DNA from: Bacteroidales bacterium
GTDB lineage: Bacteria; Bacteroidota; Bacteroidia; Bacteroidales; UBA932
Reading direction: 5' to 3'
Length of the DNA stretch: 64,000 nt
Assembly (NCBI GenBank): GCA_017480345.1
Contig: JAFVAU010000021.1
Location: forward strand, 1-64,000
Program-made: the position numbers and the translations under genes
Notes under the pieces: model-generated
What the model was told of the DNA's origin: nothing
Seen by the model: the letters and a program-made list of their open reading frames with translations, nothing else
Database searches by the model: none
Shown here: one piece after another, positions 7,441 to 15,515 of the stretch
How the letters are laid out: each line of letters opens with the position of its first letter
Numbering within the stretch: position 1 is the first letter of the stretch

Positions 7441-8004
7441 CTATTGCTGATCTTTAACAAATTTTTCAATCTGAGCCTGGGCCGATTTCACTTTGGAGCC
7501 CTGGATGGAAAGGCCTTTCTTGACGAAGGCCGATGGAATAGCCTTCCTCAAATCGGAAAGTCCGCTGCCGAAACCGCTGCCTTCGTGGGTGGTGAAGGGG
7601 ATGACCGTCTTCCCGCTCCAATCATGGGCTTCCAGGAAAGTGGCGACGCACATCGGGTAGGTTCCCCACCAGCAGGGCCAGCCCAGATAGATGGTGTCGT
7701 ACTGGGAAATGTCGATATCGGCCTTCAGCGCAGGGCGCGCCTTGGCGTTCAATTCGTCCTTGGCCTCCTGAGTGCAGGTCATATAGTCGGCGGAGTATTC
7801 CTTGACGGTCTCCAGGCGGAAGATATCGGCCCCGGTAAGCTTCTGAATCTTCTCGGCAACCACCTGGGTATTGCCTACTTTGAGATCAACGATGCCGTCG
7901 GACGTATAGTTCTGCCCGGTGCGGGAATAATAGACCACAAGGGTCTGGGCCGATGCGCTCAGTGCGGCAAGGGCAAGGATGGCGGTAAGGAGGATGCGTT
8001 TCAT
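7441..8004 (-). CDS. Exported flavodoxin
   Basis: A 187-residue flavodoxin with an N-terminal signal peptide (about residues 1-20, ending SASAQ), so the FMN protein probably acts outside the cytoplasm. The phosphate-binding loop (VVYYSRTGQNY, ~23-33) and flavin loops (LGWPCWWGTYP; THEGSGFGSGLSDL) fit the long-type flavodoxins of Bacteroidetes. Its transcript runs on into the aldo/keto reductase one base later. An exported electron carrier next to a cytoplasmic reductase is notable, and their link is inferred from position only. Confidence 0.87.
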   Translation of the reverse strand: MKRILLTAILALAALSASAQTLVVYYSRTGQNYTSDGIVDLKVGNTQVVAEKIQKLTGADIFRLETVKEYSADYMTCTQEAKDELNAKARPALKADIDISQYDTIYLGWPCWWGTYPMCVATFLEAHDWSGKTVIPFTTHEGSGFGSGLSDLRKAIPSAFVKKGLSIQGSKVKSAQAQIEKFVKDQQ

Positions 8005-8197
8005 TTTGCTTGGGCGATTATTTGGTTGACTTCACGGTCACAATGGGAGTAGAATGCGATAAGTGTCTTTTCCATAATTCCATATCAATCGTTTGTTTTG
8101 TTTCCAATTGCAAAGGTCGGGAGAAAATCTCTTTCTGTTGTTTCACATTTTTAGCCATAGTTTTCACATTTTACATTTTTTTCACTATCTTCGCTCC

Positions 8198-8428
8198 ATG
8201 AATTTTTTCTTCTCAGAGAACATCGAGGACATCGGCCTTCCTGAGCTGAGGAATTGTTGCCTGCACCTGTTGTGCACCACAGGAGAAGGCTCCCTGGTGT
8301 ACTTCGACCGCTATAACCTACTTCCGAGAAAAAGGAATCGCCCCGCTGTTCAGCGAGGCGGTAGCGGCCGCATACTCCATGCAGGCAGGTCTTGGGGGAA
8401 GGAATGCCGGCTTCATACACGGCCTTGA
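8198..8428 (+). pseudogene. Fragment of an unidentified protein (intact start, broken downstream)
   Basis: The frame opens at an ATG only 4 bases after a TATCTTCG -7 box (8186-8193) and begins MNFFFSENIEDIGLPELRN. For ~45 residues it reads like a real protein, possibly the N-terminal ligand domain of an AraC-type regulator. From about 8330 it becomes Arg-rich and shadow-like, and it stops at 8428. It runs toward, and slightly over, a kinase fragment on the other strand, so a deletion probably joined two convergent gene pieces here. Confidence 0.4.
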
Positions 8429-8582
8429 AGATATAAAACTCGCGTTCCACCGTATCCAGGCCTTGTTCGTAAATGAACATCTTGGCCATGGCATTGCCGT
8501 CTTTCCGGGTATAAGTAAGGGCCTGACCGCCCTCCCCGGTCTGGGTATAATCTTCCAGATTGATTTTTTCGTAATTGCTCAT
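8391..8582 (-). pseudogene. N-terminal fragment of an APH/choline-kinase-like phosphotransferase
   Basis: The frame gives MSNYEKINLEDYTQTGEGGQ, then AKMFIYEQGLDTVEREFYIFKAVYEAGIPSP: the N-lobe of a phosphotransferase related to the intact gene at 8648-9517 (compare SKAVFQMGIPSAEP). After ~64 residues the match ends. The catalytic HGDLNPxN and metal-binding IDLGD motifs are absent, and the remaining reading looks random. The same N-terminal sequence appears again as an 11-residue stub at 16635-16670. Not expected to be active. Confidence 0.6.
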
Positions 8583-8647
8583 ACTACTGACTATTTATCG
8601 GAAGCAAATTAAAAAGAGCGTCACTTCGATCGCATCCGGGCGGCAAT

Positions 8648-9517
8648 TTACATCCGGTCTCCGATGAAGAGGTTGATGGCTGTAGCGAGTTTCCTTCCCT
8701 GAAGATAGGGCAGGTTGACATGGTAGGACTGGGGCCACATGCAAATGGCCTTTCCTGCCATAATCTGGGCGATGCGGTGCATCTTCTCCTTGTGCTCCGG
8801 CGTATCCCACACGGGTCCGAAGTACTGCCTTCCCATAGACTGATAGAAGCGCGTAAGCATTTTTCTGTCCATGTGGAAAAGGTGCCTCAGCATAGGATTG
8901 GGACCGTACCCGCTCATGTGGGAGAGGATGTTGAAATCCAGCGAGGGATCACCATAGCCGAAGTCTCCCAAATCTATCCAGTACACCTTTCCCTGCGCCG
9001 TAATGATATTGCAAGGATTGAGGTCTCCGTGCAAACAGGTGGTTGCCGGCTCCAATTCATCGATATAGCCCGTCAGTCTTTCCTTGACATCGTCCGGAAT
9101 CACCGTGTTCCCCACAATCATTTCCCGGGTGCACATGGCTATGTTGTCAAATTGATCTGTATTGCAGGGGATGGAGTGAAGGGCCTTGGCATATTCTGCC
9201 GTAATGCCGGCCAGTTCATCCAGCCGTTCGGGATGGTCTGCGATAATCCTTCCAAAAGACTCCTTGCCCTGAATCCGCTGGACAGTCATGCCGTAACGCT
9301 GCCCGTCGGTAACGAATTCATACGGTTCGGCCGATGGAATCCCCATCTGAAAGACAGCCTTGGAGCGAAGAAACTCCTCCTCTGCCTTGCTGGCAGAAAT
9401 GCTGGTTTTATTGAGTTTAAGAATCACAGAGTCGTCCGTCTTGTTGTAGTAGGATTCTCCGAACCCTCCCCCACCAAAGGACACCCACTCTTGAAGGTCG
9501 ATGATTTTTGCTTCCAT
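8648..9517 (-). CDS. Phosphotransferase family protein (APH/choline kinase fold)
   Basis: A 289-residue protein of the protein-kinase-like aminoglycoside/choline phosphotransferase fold. A glycine-rich loop (SFGGGGFGES, ~13-22) is followed by a VILKLNK lysine (~36). The catalytic loop HGDLNPCN lies at ~163-170 and the metal-binding IDLGD at ~181-185, so all catalytic parts are present. The substrate could be a sugar, an amino alcohol or a drug; nothing here decides. On the minus strand a -7 box (TAATTTTG) lies about 20 bases before the start. Two broken relatives lie at 8391 and 16635. Confidence 0.82.
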   Translation of the reverse strand: MEAKIIDLQEWVSFGGGGFGESYYNKTDDSVILKLNKTSISASKAEEEFLRSKAVFQMGIPSAEPYEFVTDGQRYGMTVQRIQGKESFGRIIADHPERLDELAGITAEYAKALHSIPCNTDQFDNIAMCTREMIVGNTVIPDDVKERLTGYIDELEPATTCLHGDLNPCNIITAQGKVYWIDLGDFGYGDPSLDFNILSHMSGYGPNPMLRHLFHMDRKMLTRFYQSMGRQYFGPVWDTPEHKEKMHRIAQIMAGKAICMWPQSYHVNLPYLQGRKLATAINLFIGDRM

Positions 9518-9608
9518 AGTTCAATTTGTTCATGCAAAATTACAAAAATTTGCAAAATAGCATACTTATCATTGGGAAGTTACGAATTACGATTTGCTGT
9601 TGCCGGGC

Positions 9609-10277
9609 TTACTGTATTCCCAAAATCTGTTTGCAGGCAGACAGTTCCCCAGACATGGAGTCTTCTATCTGCCGAAGGGAGGCTCGGACATTCTGCATCC
9701 TGGAATAGAATATATTGAACTCGGTGAGCTCATGGAGATAACGGACATAGTCGCGGTCCGTTGCCTGCCAATCGCCATAGAAGCGGGCGTAGACATTATC
9801 GGCCACCACCCGTTTCTGGTCAATGACCTGGGAGGAGACGGCCGCATGCTGCCGGGCATAGGAATAGAACTGGTCGATATGGCCGATGAGCTCCACGTTG
9901 CCGATGGTACCAAGGATTTCAGCCTTGTAGGCATTGATGCCATTGTCAATATCGGCCTGGACATATTCGGACAGGGACAGATTGAGGAATCGGACCACCA
10001 CGGCGTCACTCACGCGGTCAAGCGTATCGGCCATAATAGCCAGGTGCAGGCACATGGAAGTGGAGTCGATGGCATCGTAGAGATCCTGATATTCATGCAG
10101 TTCCTGATAGGTCCGGTCCATGTTTTCGACAATTTGCCGAGCGAGAAGACGGGCTGTCTTCGCCCTTTTGGACGAGCTCACCATGCTGTCGATGCCGAAG
10201 GTGAGCAAAATGCCCAGTGCCGTTGCCAGGAATCCGGCCAGAAAGGTGGCCAGCCAGTTTCTTTTATCTGCGTTCAT
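9609..10277 (-). CDS. Membrane-anchored hypothetical protein
   Basis: A 222-residue protein with one N-terminal membrane helix (about residues 8-30, LATFLAGFLATALGILLTFGID). A mostly helical soluble part follows, rich in Tyr/Asp/Gln and likely to form coiled coils (RQIVENMDRTYQELHEYQDLYDAID). The layout suggests a signal-anchor protein with its C-terminal domain outside the cytoplasm. It ends 31 bases upstream of the MFS gene at 10309-11436 when viewed in genome order and is read on the same strand. No family role is known to me. Confidence 0.65.
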   Translation of the reverse strand: MNADKRNWLATFLAGFLATALGILLTFGIDSMVSSSKRAKTARLLARQIVENMDRTYQELHEYQDLYDAIDSTSMCLHLAIMADTLDRVSDAVVVRFLNLSLSEYVQADIDNGINAYKAEILGTIGNVELIGHIDQFYSYARQHAAVSSQVIDQKRVVADNVYARFYGDWQATDRDYVRYLHELTEFNIFYSRMQNVRASLRQIEDSMSGELSACKQILGIQ

Positions 10278-10308
10278 ATCCTAATTTGCTATTCGGAACG
10301 CAAAGATA

Positions 10309-11436
10309 CTAATTTTTCGGAAGCATCTGCTTTTTGCGCGTAAGAATGGCCTGGAACAGAAACAGGACTGCGATTCCTACACCCACGAAATAAGGCGAAG
10401 TTCCTGCGGCGGAAGCAATCGGAGAAACAATCAGCGGCGACAGGAACTGCCCCAGATAAAGAGCGGCAGAAAGCAGTGGCATCACCGTTGTTGCTGCCTC
10501 CTTGCCTGCTTTTACACTGCCTATGGTATTCAGGTACGGGACACCGATTCCATTGGCAAAGCCGATGAAGGCCGATCCCAGCAAGAGCCAGACAAGGCCG
10601 CTTCCAGCAGCCAGGCACAGGTATCCTGCGGCAAACCCCAACGGCGCGACATACTTCATCTGCGAAGCGAAACGCTTCATCATGGCGCCGAAAACCAGGC
10701 CCACCAGAAAAGCCACCACGTCCAGGCCCACCATCGTGAGCGTTACGCCCATCTCTGAAAGCGTTCCCAAGGCCGTAAGGGCAAAGTTGGTGGGATAGAT
10801 AAAGAAGAGAACCATCACCAGGAACATGCCCACCACAGACGGATGGAAGCGCTTGAGCAGCGAAAGGGATACTCCCCCACGCCCGGACAGGCGCTCATTC
10901 GGCAGGAACGCCGCCACCAGGATAACGGCGATGAGTCCAAGAAGATACACCAGGAAGGCATAGTTCCAATTGATTCCGGCCAGCATCCCGGCCAGGAAGG
11001 TAGCAACCACGCCGCCCATCTGGTTCATGGCAGCAGACAAGCCCATCAGACCGGCCTGCTCCTCCGGAGGGAAATAGTAAGCCAGCAGACCGGTGGAAAG
11101 GGGCATAATCATCCCGACGCTCACGCCCATCAGGGCACGGGAAACCAGCAAAAACCAAATATCGTCCACGAAGAAGGCACCAGCTCCGGAGAGCACGTAT
11201 AAGGCAAGTCCTGTCAGCGCCAGCGTGCGGGTTTTCATGAGGCGGCAGAGCCAGGGAAATACCAGGTTCGTGAGGATGATAAACAGGGCAGGAAGGCTGA
11301 CAATGAGATGGATCAGGAGCGGATTTCGTCCGGAGAAATGGGTACTGATAACACCCAGTGCAGGGGCGATGGCGGCACCCGCCATGACAGTGAGCAAACT
11401 GATGGAGAGAATGGTATACAGCAATCTCTTTTTCAT
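10309..11436 (-). CDS. MFS transporter (drug/sugar efflux type)
   Basis: A 375-residue major facilitator transporter with about 12 membrane segments. It starts MKKRLLYTILSISLLTVMAG and carries the loop-2/3 region LVFPWLCRLMKTRTLALTG and a DHA-like MPLSTGLLAYYFPPEEQAGLMG. The frame is open for 37 codons further upstream, but a -7 box at 11505-11512 lies inside that extension, which fixes the start near 11436. Transported substrate cannot be read from sequence. Confidence 0.85.
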   Translation of the reverse strand: MKKRLLYTILSISLLTVMAGAAIAPALGVISTHFSGRNPLLIHLIVSLPALFIILTNLVFPWLCRLMKTRTLALTGLALYVLSGAGAFFVDDIWFLLVSRALMGVSVGMIMPLSTGLLAYYFPPEEQAGLMGLSAAMNQMGGVVATFLAGMLAGINWNYAFLVYLLGLIAVILVAAFLPNERLSGRGGVSLSLLKRFHPSVVGMFLVMVLFFIYPTNFALTALGTLSEMGVTLTMVGLDVVAFLVGLVFGAMMKRFASQMKYVAPLGFAAGYLCLAAGSGLVWLLLGSAFIGFANGIGVPYLNTIGSVKAGKEAATTVMPLLSAALYLGQFLSPLIVSPIASAAGTSPYFVGVGIAVLFLFQAILTRKKQMLPKN

Positions 11437-11504
11437 GATAAACGGTTTAAAGTTAATGGAGATTGCAGCTCTACCAAGCTGCGAAAAGAGCTTTTTCGCG
11501 GATG

Positions 11505-11512
11505 CAAAGGTA
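11505..11512 (-). promoter_or_regulatory. -7 promoter box (TACCTTTG) for the MFS gene
   Basis: Minus-strand TACCTTTG, about 70 bases before the start at 11436. It shows that the longer upstream reading of the MFS frame is not translated. Confidence 0.55.
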
Positions 11513-11638
11513 CACTTTTTTCTTGGTTTTACAAGGTCACAAGTCAAGCGTTTTTCAGGCCGAAGAAACGAAGGGAGGTGAAGAAAAACTATCCCCCTGC
11601 TTTATCCAGAAAAACGTTCCATTTGTCAAAAAAATGGT

Positions 11639-11646
11639 TAATTTTG
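11639..11646 (+). promoter_or_regulatory. -7 promoter box (TAATTTTG) for the DUF308 gene
   Basis: TAATTTTG lies 29 bases before the ATG at 11676, with a TTTG (-33-like) about 20 bases further upstream at 11622-11625. It sets the gene start at 11676 despite an open frame upstream. Confidence 0.6.
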
Positions 11647-11675
11647 CACAGCGTAAAACTAAAACTTTGAACAGT

Positions 11676-12248
11676 ATGAAAACAAGTACCAAAATCTGGC
11701 TCTGCGTGGCAGGCCTCCTCCTTATTGTCCTTGGTGTAATTTGTATTGCCAAACCGGACATCACCCTCGTTTCTGCAGCATGGGTACTGGGATGCCTGAC
11801 ACTTGTCACGGGTATTTCCAAGCTGGTCTTCACCCTTAAGACGCAGCGCTTCCTCCCCAACAGCGGCACCCGCATGCTGAGCGCCTTGCTGGACATTTTC
11901 TTCGGATGCTTCTTCTTGTTCAACATTCTGGGAACGGCCATCTCCCTCCCTGTGGTATTTGCCATCTGGGTAATGATTGAAGGCGTAGTGATTGCCGTCC
12001 AGAGCTTCGACTACAAGAAGGTGGGCTTCCCGATGTGGTGGGTGCTGCTGGTTCTGGGTGTCGGCGCCGCTGTTTTGGGCTATCTCGGCCTCAAGAACCT
12101 GGATGTCACCGCCGGTGTGCTGTCGGCCATTATCGGCATTGGCATCATTTCTAACGGCCTGGCCTATATCCTTGCCGTGGTAGGTGTGAACCGTTTCGAA
12201 AAAAAGGTTGACCAGTTTGGCCGCATCATCGGAATAGACGAGCAGTAG
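11676..12248 (+). CDS. DUF308/HdeD-like membrane protein
   Basis: A 190-residue protein with six membrane segments arranged as three similar hairpins, which is the plan of DUF308 (HdeD-like) proteins. Examples are LCVAGLLLIVLGVICIAKPDITL and VLLVLGVGAAVLGYLGLKN, both carrying the G-x-x-x-L-G-x pattern. In enterobacteria HdeD is tied to acid stress; a role here is not shown. The C-terminal tail (RFEKKVDQFGRIIGIDEQ) is polar. It converges on an Hsp20 remnant on the other strand. Confidence 0.8.
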   Translation: MKTSTKIWLCVAGLLLIVLGVICIAKPDITLVSAAWVLGCLTLVTGISKLVFTLKTQRFLPNSGTRMLSALLDIFFGCFFLFNILGTAISLPVVFAIWVMIEGVVIAVQSFDYKKVGFPMWWVLLVLGVGAAVLGYLGLKNLDVTAGVLSAIIGIGIISNGLAYILAVVGVNRFEKKVDQFGRIIGIDEQ

Positions 12249-12320
12249 AAAGACATCATCTTCAGGAACCGGGTCTGTATTCAGCAGGATTTCCTCACCG
12301 GTAGAAAGCCGATAAATGGC

Positions 12321-12490
12321 CTTCTGGAGTTCCACTTTCTCCTTCTTGGGAATGTGGACATTCAGCACACCGTGCTCAACCTTGGCCTCGATCTTGTCGG
12401 CCTCGGCGTCCTCTCTTTCTCGTTCTCAATTACATTGATGGCCGGAGCAGTGTAGTTCGCTCTTTCCATCCAGCTGTTGTTGAAGAAGTC
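12321..12490 (-). pseudogene. Hsp20 (small heat-shock protein) remnant
   Basis: On the minus strand DFFNNSWMERANYTAPAINV and IENEKE match the N-terminal arm of Bacteroidetes Hsp20. Directly afterwards, in a shifted frame, DKIEAKVEHGVLNVHIPKK matches the end of the alpha-crystallin domain. About 75-90 central residues are lost. A TGA lies just before the first matched residues, so the true start is also gone. Downstream the frame continues into unrelated sequence (RLSTGEEILLN). The remnant sits just downstream of an MFS gene on the same strand. Confidence 0.65.
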
Positions 12491-12496
12491 TCAGGA

Positions 12497-13678
12497 TTAA
12501 TTTTTGAAAGTGCGACGTATAAGCAGAAGGCTAAGCACCAGCAGCACCGGGAAGACCGAAGCCGCCAGCAGGCCGCTCTGGATGCTGTTTTCGCTGGAAC
12601 GGGTACAAAGGCCCACCAAGGAAGGGCCCAGCGTGCCGCCGGCATCTCCGGCCAGGGCCAGCAGGGCAAAGAGCGCCGTGCCGCCTCCCGGCATCCGGGC
12701 CGATGTAATGCTGATGGACCCGGGCCACATGATGCCCACGGCCAGGCCGCTCACCATACAGCCCACAAAGGCCACCGCCGGAAGCGGAGAAAGGGAGGCT
12801 GTCAGATAAGCCGCAAAGCAAAGGACGCCGGCGCCCATCATATAGGCCGAAAGGTCCAGTTTCTGTCCCTTCTTCCCATACCAAAACCGACCCAATCCCA
12901 TGCAGAAGGCAAATCCGCAGGGACCGGCCAAATCCCCAATGGCTTTATCTACGCCCAGCGAGGCTTCGGCAAAGGCCGATGTCCACTGTGCCATCGAGCT
13001 CTCGGAAGCGCCTGCGGCCACCATCAGAACCAGGAAAAGCCAGAAAGTCTTGTTCCTCAGGAGCTGTCCCATGCTCATCCCTTCCGAATCGGCCACAATG
13101 GGGTCTATGGGGCAGGTTGCGAAATTCACGATGTTATAAAGCGGCACAAGGGCCCAGAGGCATGCCAGAATGCGCCAATTGTCCAGGCCGAAAAGCGAAA
13201 AGAACAGCGTGGAGCCCAGGATGACACCAACGGCTCCCCAACAATAGAAAGAATGGAGAAGGCTCATCATCCCCTCCTTGTTGGGGAAAGGACAGGCTTC
13301 GATGATGGGGCTGCACAGAACTTCAATGAGACCGCTTCCCACCGCATAAATGCCTACGCAGATAAGGATTCCCACCAGCGGATGTGGAAAAAGCTGAGGC
13401 AAAAAGGCCAGTCCCGCCAGTCCTGCGGCCGATGTAATCTCCGAAACGATGATGCTCCTGCGGTAGTCCAGGTCCTTGAACTTGGCGCAGAGGAAGTCCG
13501 TCACCAATTGGACCACATAGAAGACCGCCGGAATCAGGGCCAGGCTGGCTATGGGAATGTCGTATTCCCGGTGAAAAGCCAGAAACAGCAGCGGCGTGAA
13601 ATTGGCTACGATGGCCTGGGTCACAAAGCCCAGATAACAGGCCAACTTGGTCCTTTTGTATGCGTTTATGCCTTTCAT
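12497..13678 (-). CDS. MFS transporter
   Basis: A 393-residue major facilitator protein with 12 predicted membrane segments. The N-terminus is MKGINAYKRTKLACYLGF with no signal peptide. Features include DFLCAKFKDLDYRRSIIVSE (motif-A-like loop 2-3) and a C-terminal half with GLAVGIMWPGSISITSARMPGGGTALFALLAL, typical of sugar or fucose-permease-like MFS proteins. It is transcribed together with the DUF1349 protein, whose gene ends 21 bases upstream. Substrate not determinable. Confidence 0.85.
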   Translation of the reverse strand: MKGINAYKRTKLACYLGFVTQAIVANFTPLLFLAFHREYDIPIASLALIPAVFYVVQLVTDFLCAKFKDLDYRRSIIVSEITSAAGLAGLAFLPQLFPHPLVGILICVGIYAVGSGLIEVLCSPIIEACPFPNKEGMMSLLHSFYCWGAVGVILGSTLFFSLFGLDNWRILACLWALVPLYNIVNFATCPIDPIVADSEGMSMGQLLRNKTFWLFLVLMVAAGASESSMAQWTSAFAEASLGVDKAIGDLAGPCGFAFCMGLGRFWYGKKGQKLDLSAYMMGAGVLCFAAYLTASLSPLPAVAFVGCMVSGLAVGIMWPGSISITSARMPGGGTALFALLALAGDAGGTLGPSLVGLCTRSSENSIQSGLLAASVFPVLLVLSLLLIRRTFKN

Positions 13679-13699
13679 CGGCTCCCGTATGACAAAAGG

Positions 13700-14440
13700 C
13701 TATTCCGCATCCGGCTGCTGGCCGTCATGCGCCTTCCACATGCATTCGGTAATCTTCATGTCCGAGAAGACAGCCGTAAAGGAAGACTCTTCCGGCGAGC
13801 AGGCATAAATACCGAAGCTGATTACATCGCTTGCGGCATACATGTGACAGATGCGCATCTGGCTGAAGTCCACGCCATTGGTGGAGCACTCGATGCAGAA
13901 ATCGTCCTCCCGGCGGGAGAAACGGTACCACATCGTCTTCACATCGGCCGATATGGCCGTCGTGGCCCAGTCTGAATAGCCGTTATTGGTAGCCACACTG
14001 CCCAAGTGCTGAAACGCCTCGTTTTCGAACTCCACCGAGCCCTTGAGCCAGTTCTCACTGTCCAAGTACATGACAATGCCGCACTGGTCAAACCGCTGGT
14101 GACTCTGGGTAAAGTCTGTCTTTACCACAAAGCTGAAGAATTTTTCCCGGGTCTGCATCTGCAGCACGGGAGCGTTGTCGTTCCGGAAATGGTAATAGGT
14201 GCGCTGCCACAGATCCGTGTGCGGAGCCGTTGTGATACAGATGGTTCCGTCCTTGATTTCGTAGGAAGCGGGTTCCCGGGTCCATTTGAGCTGCTCCAGA
14301 TTGATTTCTCCGCCGGCGGCAAGCGCCATCGACACACTGTCGGTGAATTCTTTTTCTGCGCAGGAAATGGCGCACAGGCTCAAGGTCAGAATCAGGAACT
14401 TTGTGGCCCCGTCAATGGTATTTTTCAAGAGGGTTTTCAT
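13700..14440 (-). CDS. DUF1349-like concanavalin-fold lipoprotein
   Basis: A 246-residue protein with a signal sequence ending LCAISC (likely lipobox; Cys ~27) followed by a DUF1349-type beta-sandwich. Clues are the Trp/Phe-rich strands FRNDNAPVLQMQ, FSFVVKTDF, CGIVMYLDSENWLKGSVE, WATTAISADVKTMWYRFSRR and ISFGIYACSPEESSFTAVFSDM. Such domains are usually carbohydrate-binding or lectin-like. Its gene begins one base after the hydrolase stop (14442), so both are in one operon with the MFS transporter downstream; together they may handle one carbohydrate-related compound. Confidence 0.75.
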   Translation of the reverse strand: MKTLLKNTIDGATKFLILTLSLCAISCAEKEFTDSVSMALAAGGEINLEQLKWTREPASYEIKDGTICITTAPHTDLWQRTYYHFRNDNAPVLQMQTREKFFSFVVKTDFTQSHQRFDQCGIVMYLDSENWLKGSVEFENEAFQHLGSVATNNGYSDWATTAISADVKTMWYRFSRREDDFCIECSTNGVDFSQMRICHMYAASDVISFGIYACSPEESSFTAVFSDMKITECMWKAHDGQQPDAE

Positions 14441-14441
14441 C

Positions 14442-15485
14442 TTACTTCAAATTTTCTTTGAAGAAGGATTCCATCTTGTCATAAGGTATTACGCCTGCGA
14501 CATCATCATAAAGGTCCACGTGGGAGGCTCCGGGGATGATAAGGAGTTCCTTGTTGTTTCCGGTCATGCGCTCAAAGGCATACTCGCTGAAGTAGCGGCT
14601 GTGAGCCTTTTCGCCGTGGATGAGGAGCACGGGGTTTTCAATTTCATGGGCCCATGCAAGTAGCGGCTGGTTCAGGAAGCTTTGGCAGCCGATGACGTTC
14701 CATCCGTCGGTGGAGTTGCCGCTGCGTTCATGATAACCGCGGGGAGTCTTGTAATAGGCGTGGTAATCCTTGACAAACCAGGGAGCATTTTCCGGAAGCG
14801 GGTCGATGACGCCGCCCGCGCGGACATAACTGCCGCTCTTGTAATCGGCCGTACGCTGGGCGGCAAGGGCCTTGCGCTTTTCCATTCTCTGGGCGGGCGT
14901 ATCCTCGCTGGCGAAATACCCCTCCACGTTCACCTTGCTCATATCATACATGGTCGATGCTACCGTGGCCTTGATTCGCGGATCCAGCGCCGCTGCATTG
15001 ATGGCCATACCGCCAAATCCACATATGCCGATAATGCCGATTCTCTCCGGATCCACCCTATCACAATTGGACAGGAAGTCCACCGCGGCCAGGAAATCCT
15101 CCGTGTTGATATCGGGCGAAGCCATCCTGCGGGGCTCTCCCCCGCTTTCTCCGGTAAAGGAAGGATCGAAGGCAAGGGTCACGATGCCACGCTCCGCCAT
15201 GTGCTGTGCATAGAGGCCGCTGCTCTGCTCCTTCACGGCGCCGAAGGGTCCGCTCACCGCAATGGCGGGGAGTTTCCCTTCAGCCTCCTTGGGTACATAC
15301 ATATCGGCCGCCAATTCAATGCCGTAGCGGTTGTGGAAAGTGACCTTGCAATGATTGACAAGTTCTGATTTAGGGAACGTCTTGTCCCATTCCTGTGTGA
15401 GGGTAAGGGTATTCATATCTTTTGTGTTTGTTTTACAGCCAAGCAGCATCAGGGATGCAAGGGCAACAGGGATTAAATGTTTCAT
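14442..15485 (-). CDS. Alpha/beta hydrolase lipoprotein with nucleophile cysteine
   Basis: A 347-residue exported hydrolase. Residues 1-17 form a lipoprotein signal (MLLGC lipobox). The nucleophile elbow reads GICGFGG (~154-160), with Cys where most family members have Ser, as in dienelactone hydrolase-type enzymes. LAFDPSFTGESGG precedes it and PVLLIHGEKAHSRYFSEYAFE plus PGASHVDLYD near the C-terminus supply the Asp/Glu and His. It heads the operon that continues with DUF1349 and an MFS transporter. Substrate unknown. Confidence 0.83.
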   Translation of the reverse strand: MKHLIPVALASLMLLGCKTNTKDMNTLTLTQEWDKTFPKSELVNHCKVTFHNRYGIELAADMYVPKEAEGKLPAIAVSGPFGAVKEQSSGLYAQHMAERGIVTLAFDPSFTGESGGEPRRMASPDINTEDFLAAVDFLSNCDRVDPERIGIIGICGFGGMAINAAALDPRIKATVASTMYDMSKVNVEGYFASEDTPAQRMEKRKALAAQRTADYKSGSYVRAGGVIDPLPENAPWFVKDYHAYYKTPRGYHERSGNSTDGWNVIGCQSFLNQPLLAWAHEIENPVLLIHGEKAHSRYFSEYAFERMTGNNKELLIIPGASHVDLYDDVAGVIPYDKMESFFKENLK

Positions 15486-15515
15486 CTTGAACGTTTTTGC
15501 AAAGATAGGCCGAAT

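Noticed and set aside
12250-12320. Extending the Hsp20 remnant to a 260-codon minus-strand frame
   Set aside because: After the Hsp20 C-terminal motif the frame runs antisense to the DUF308 gene and has no family sequence.
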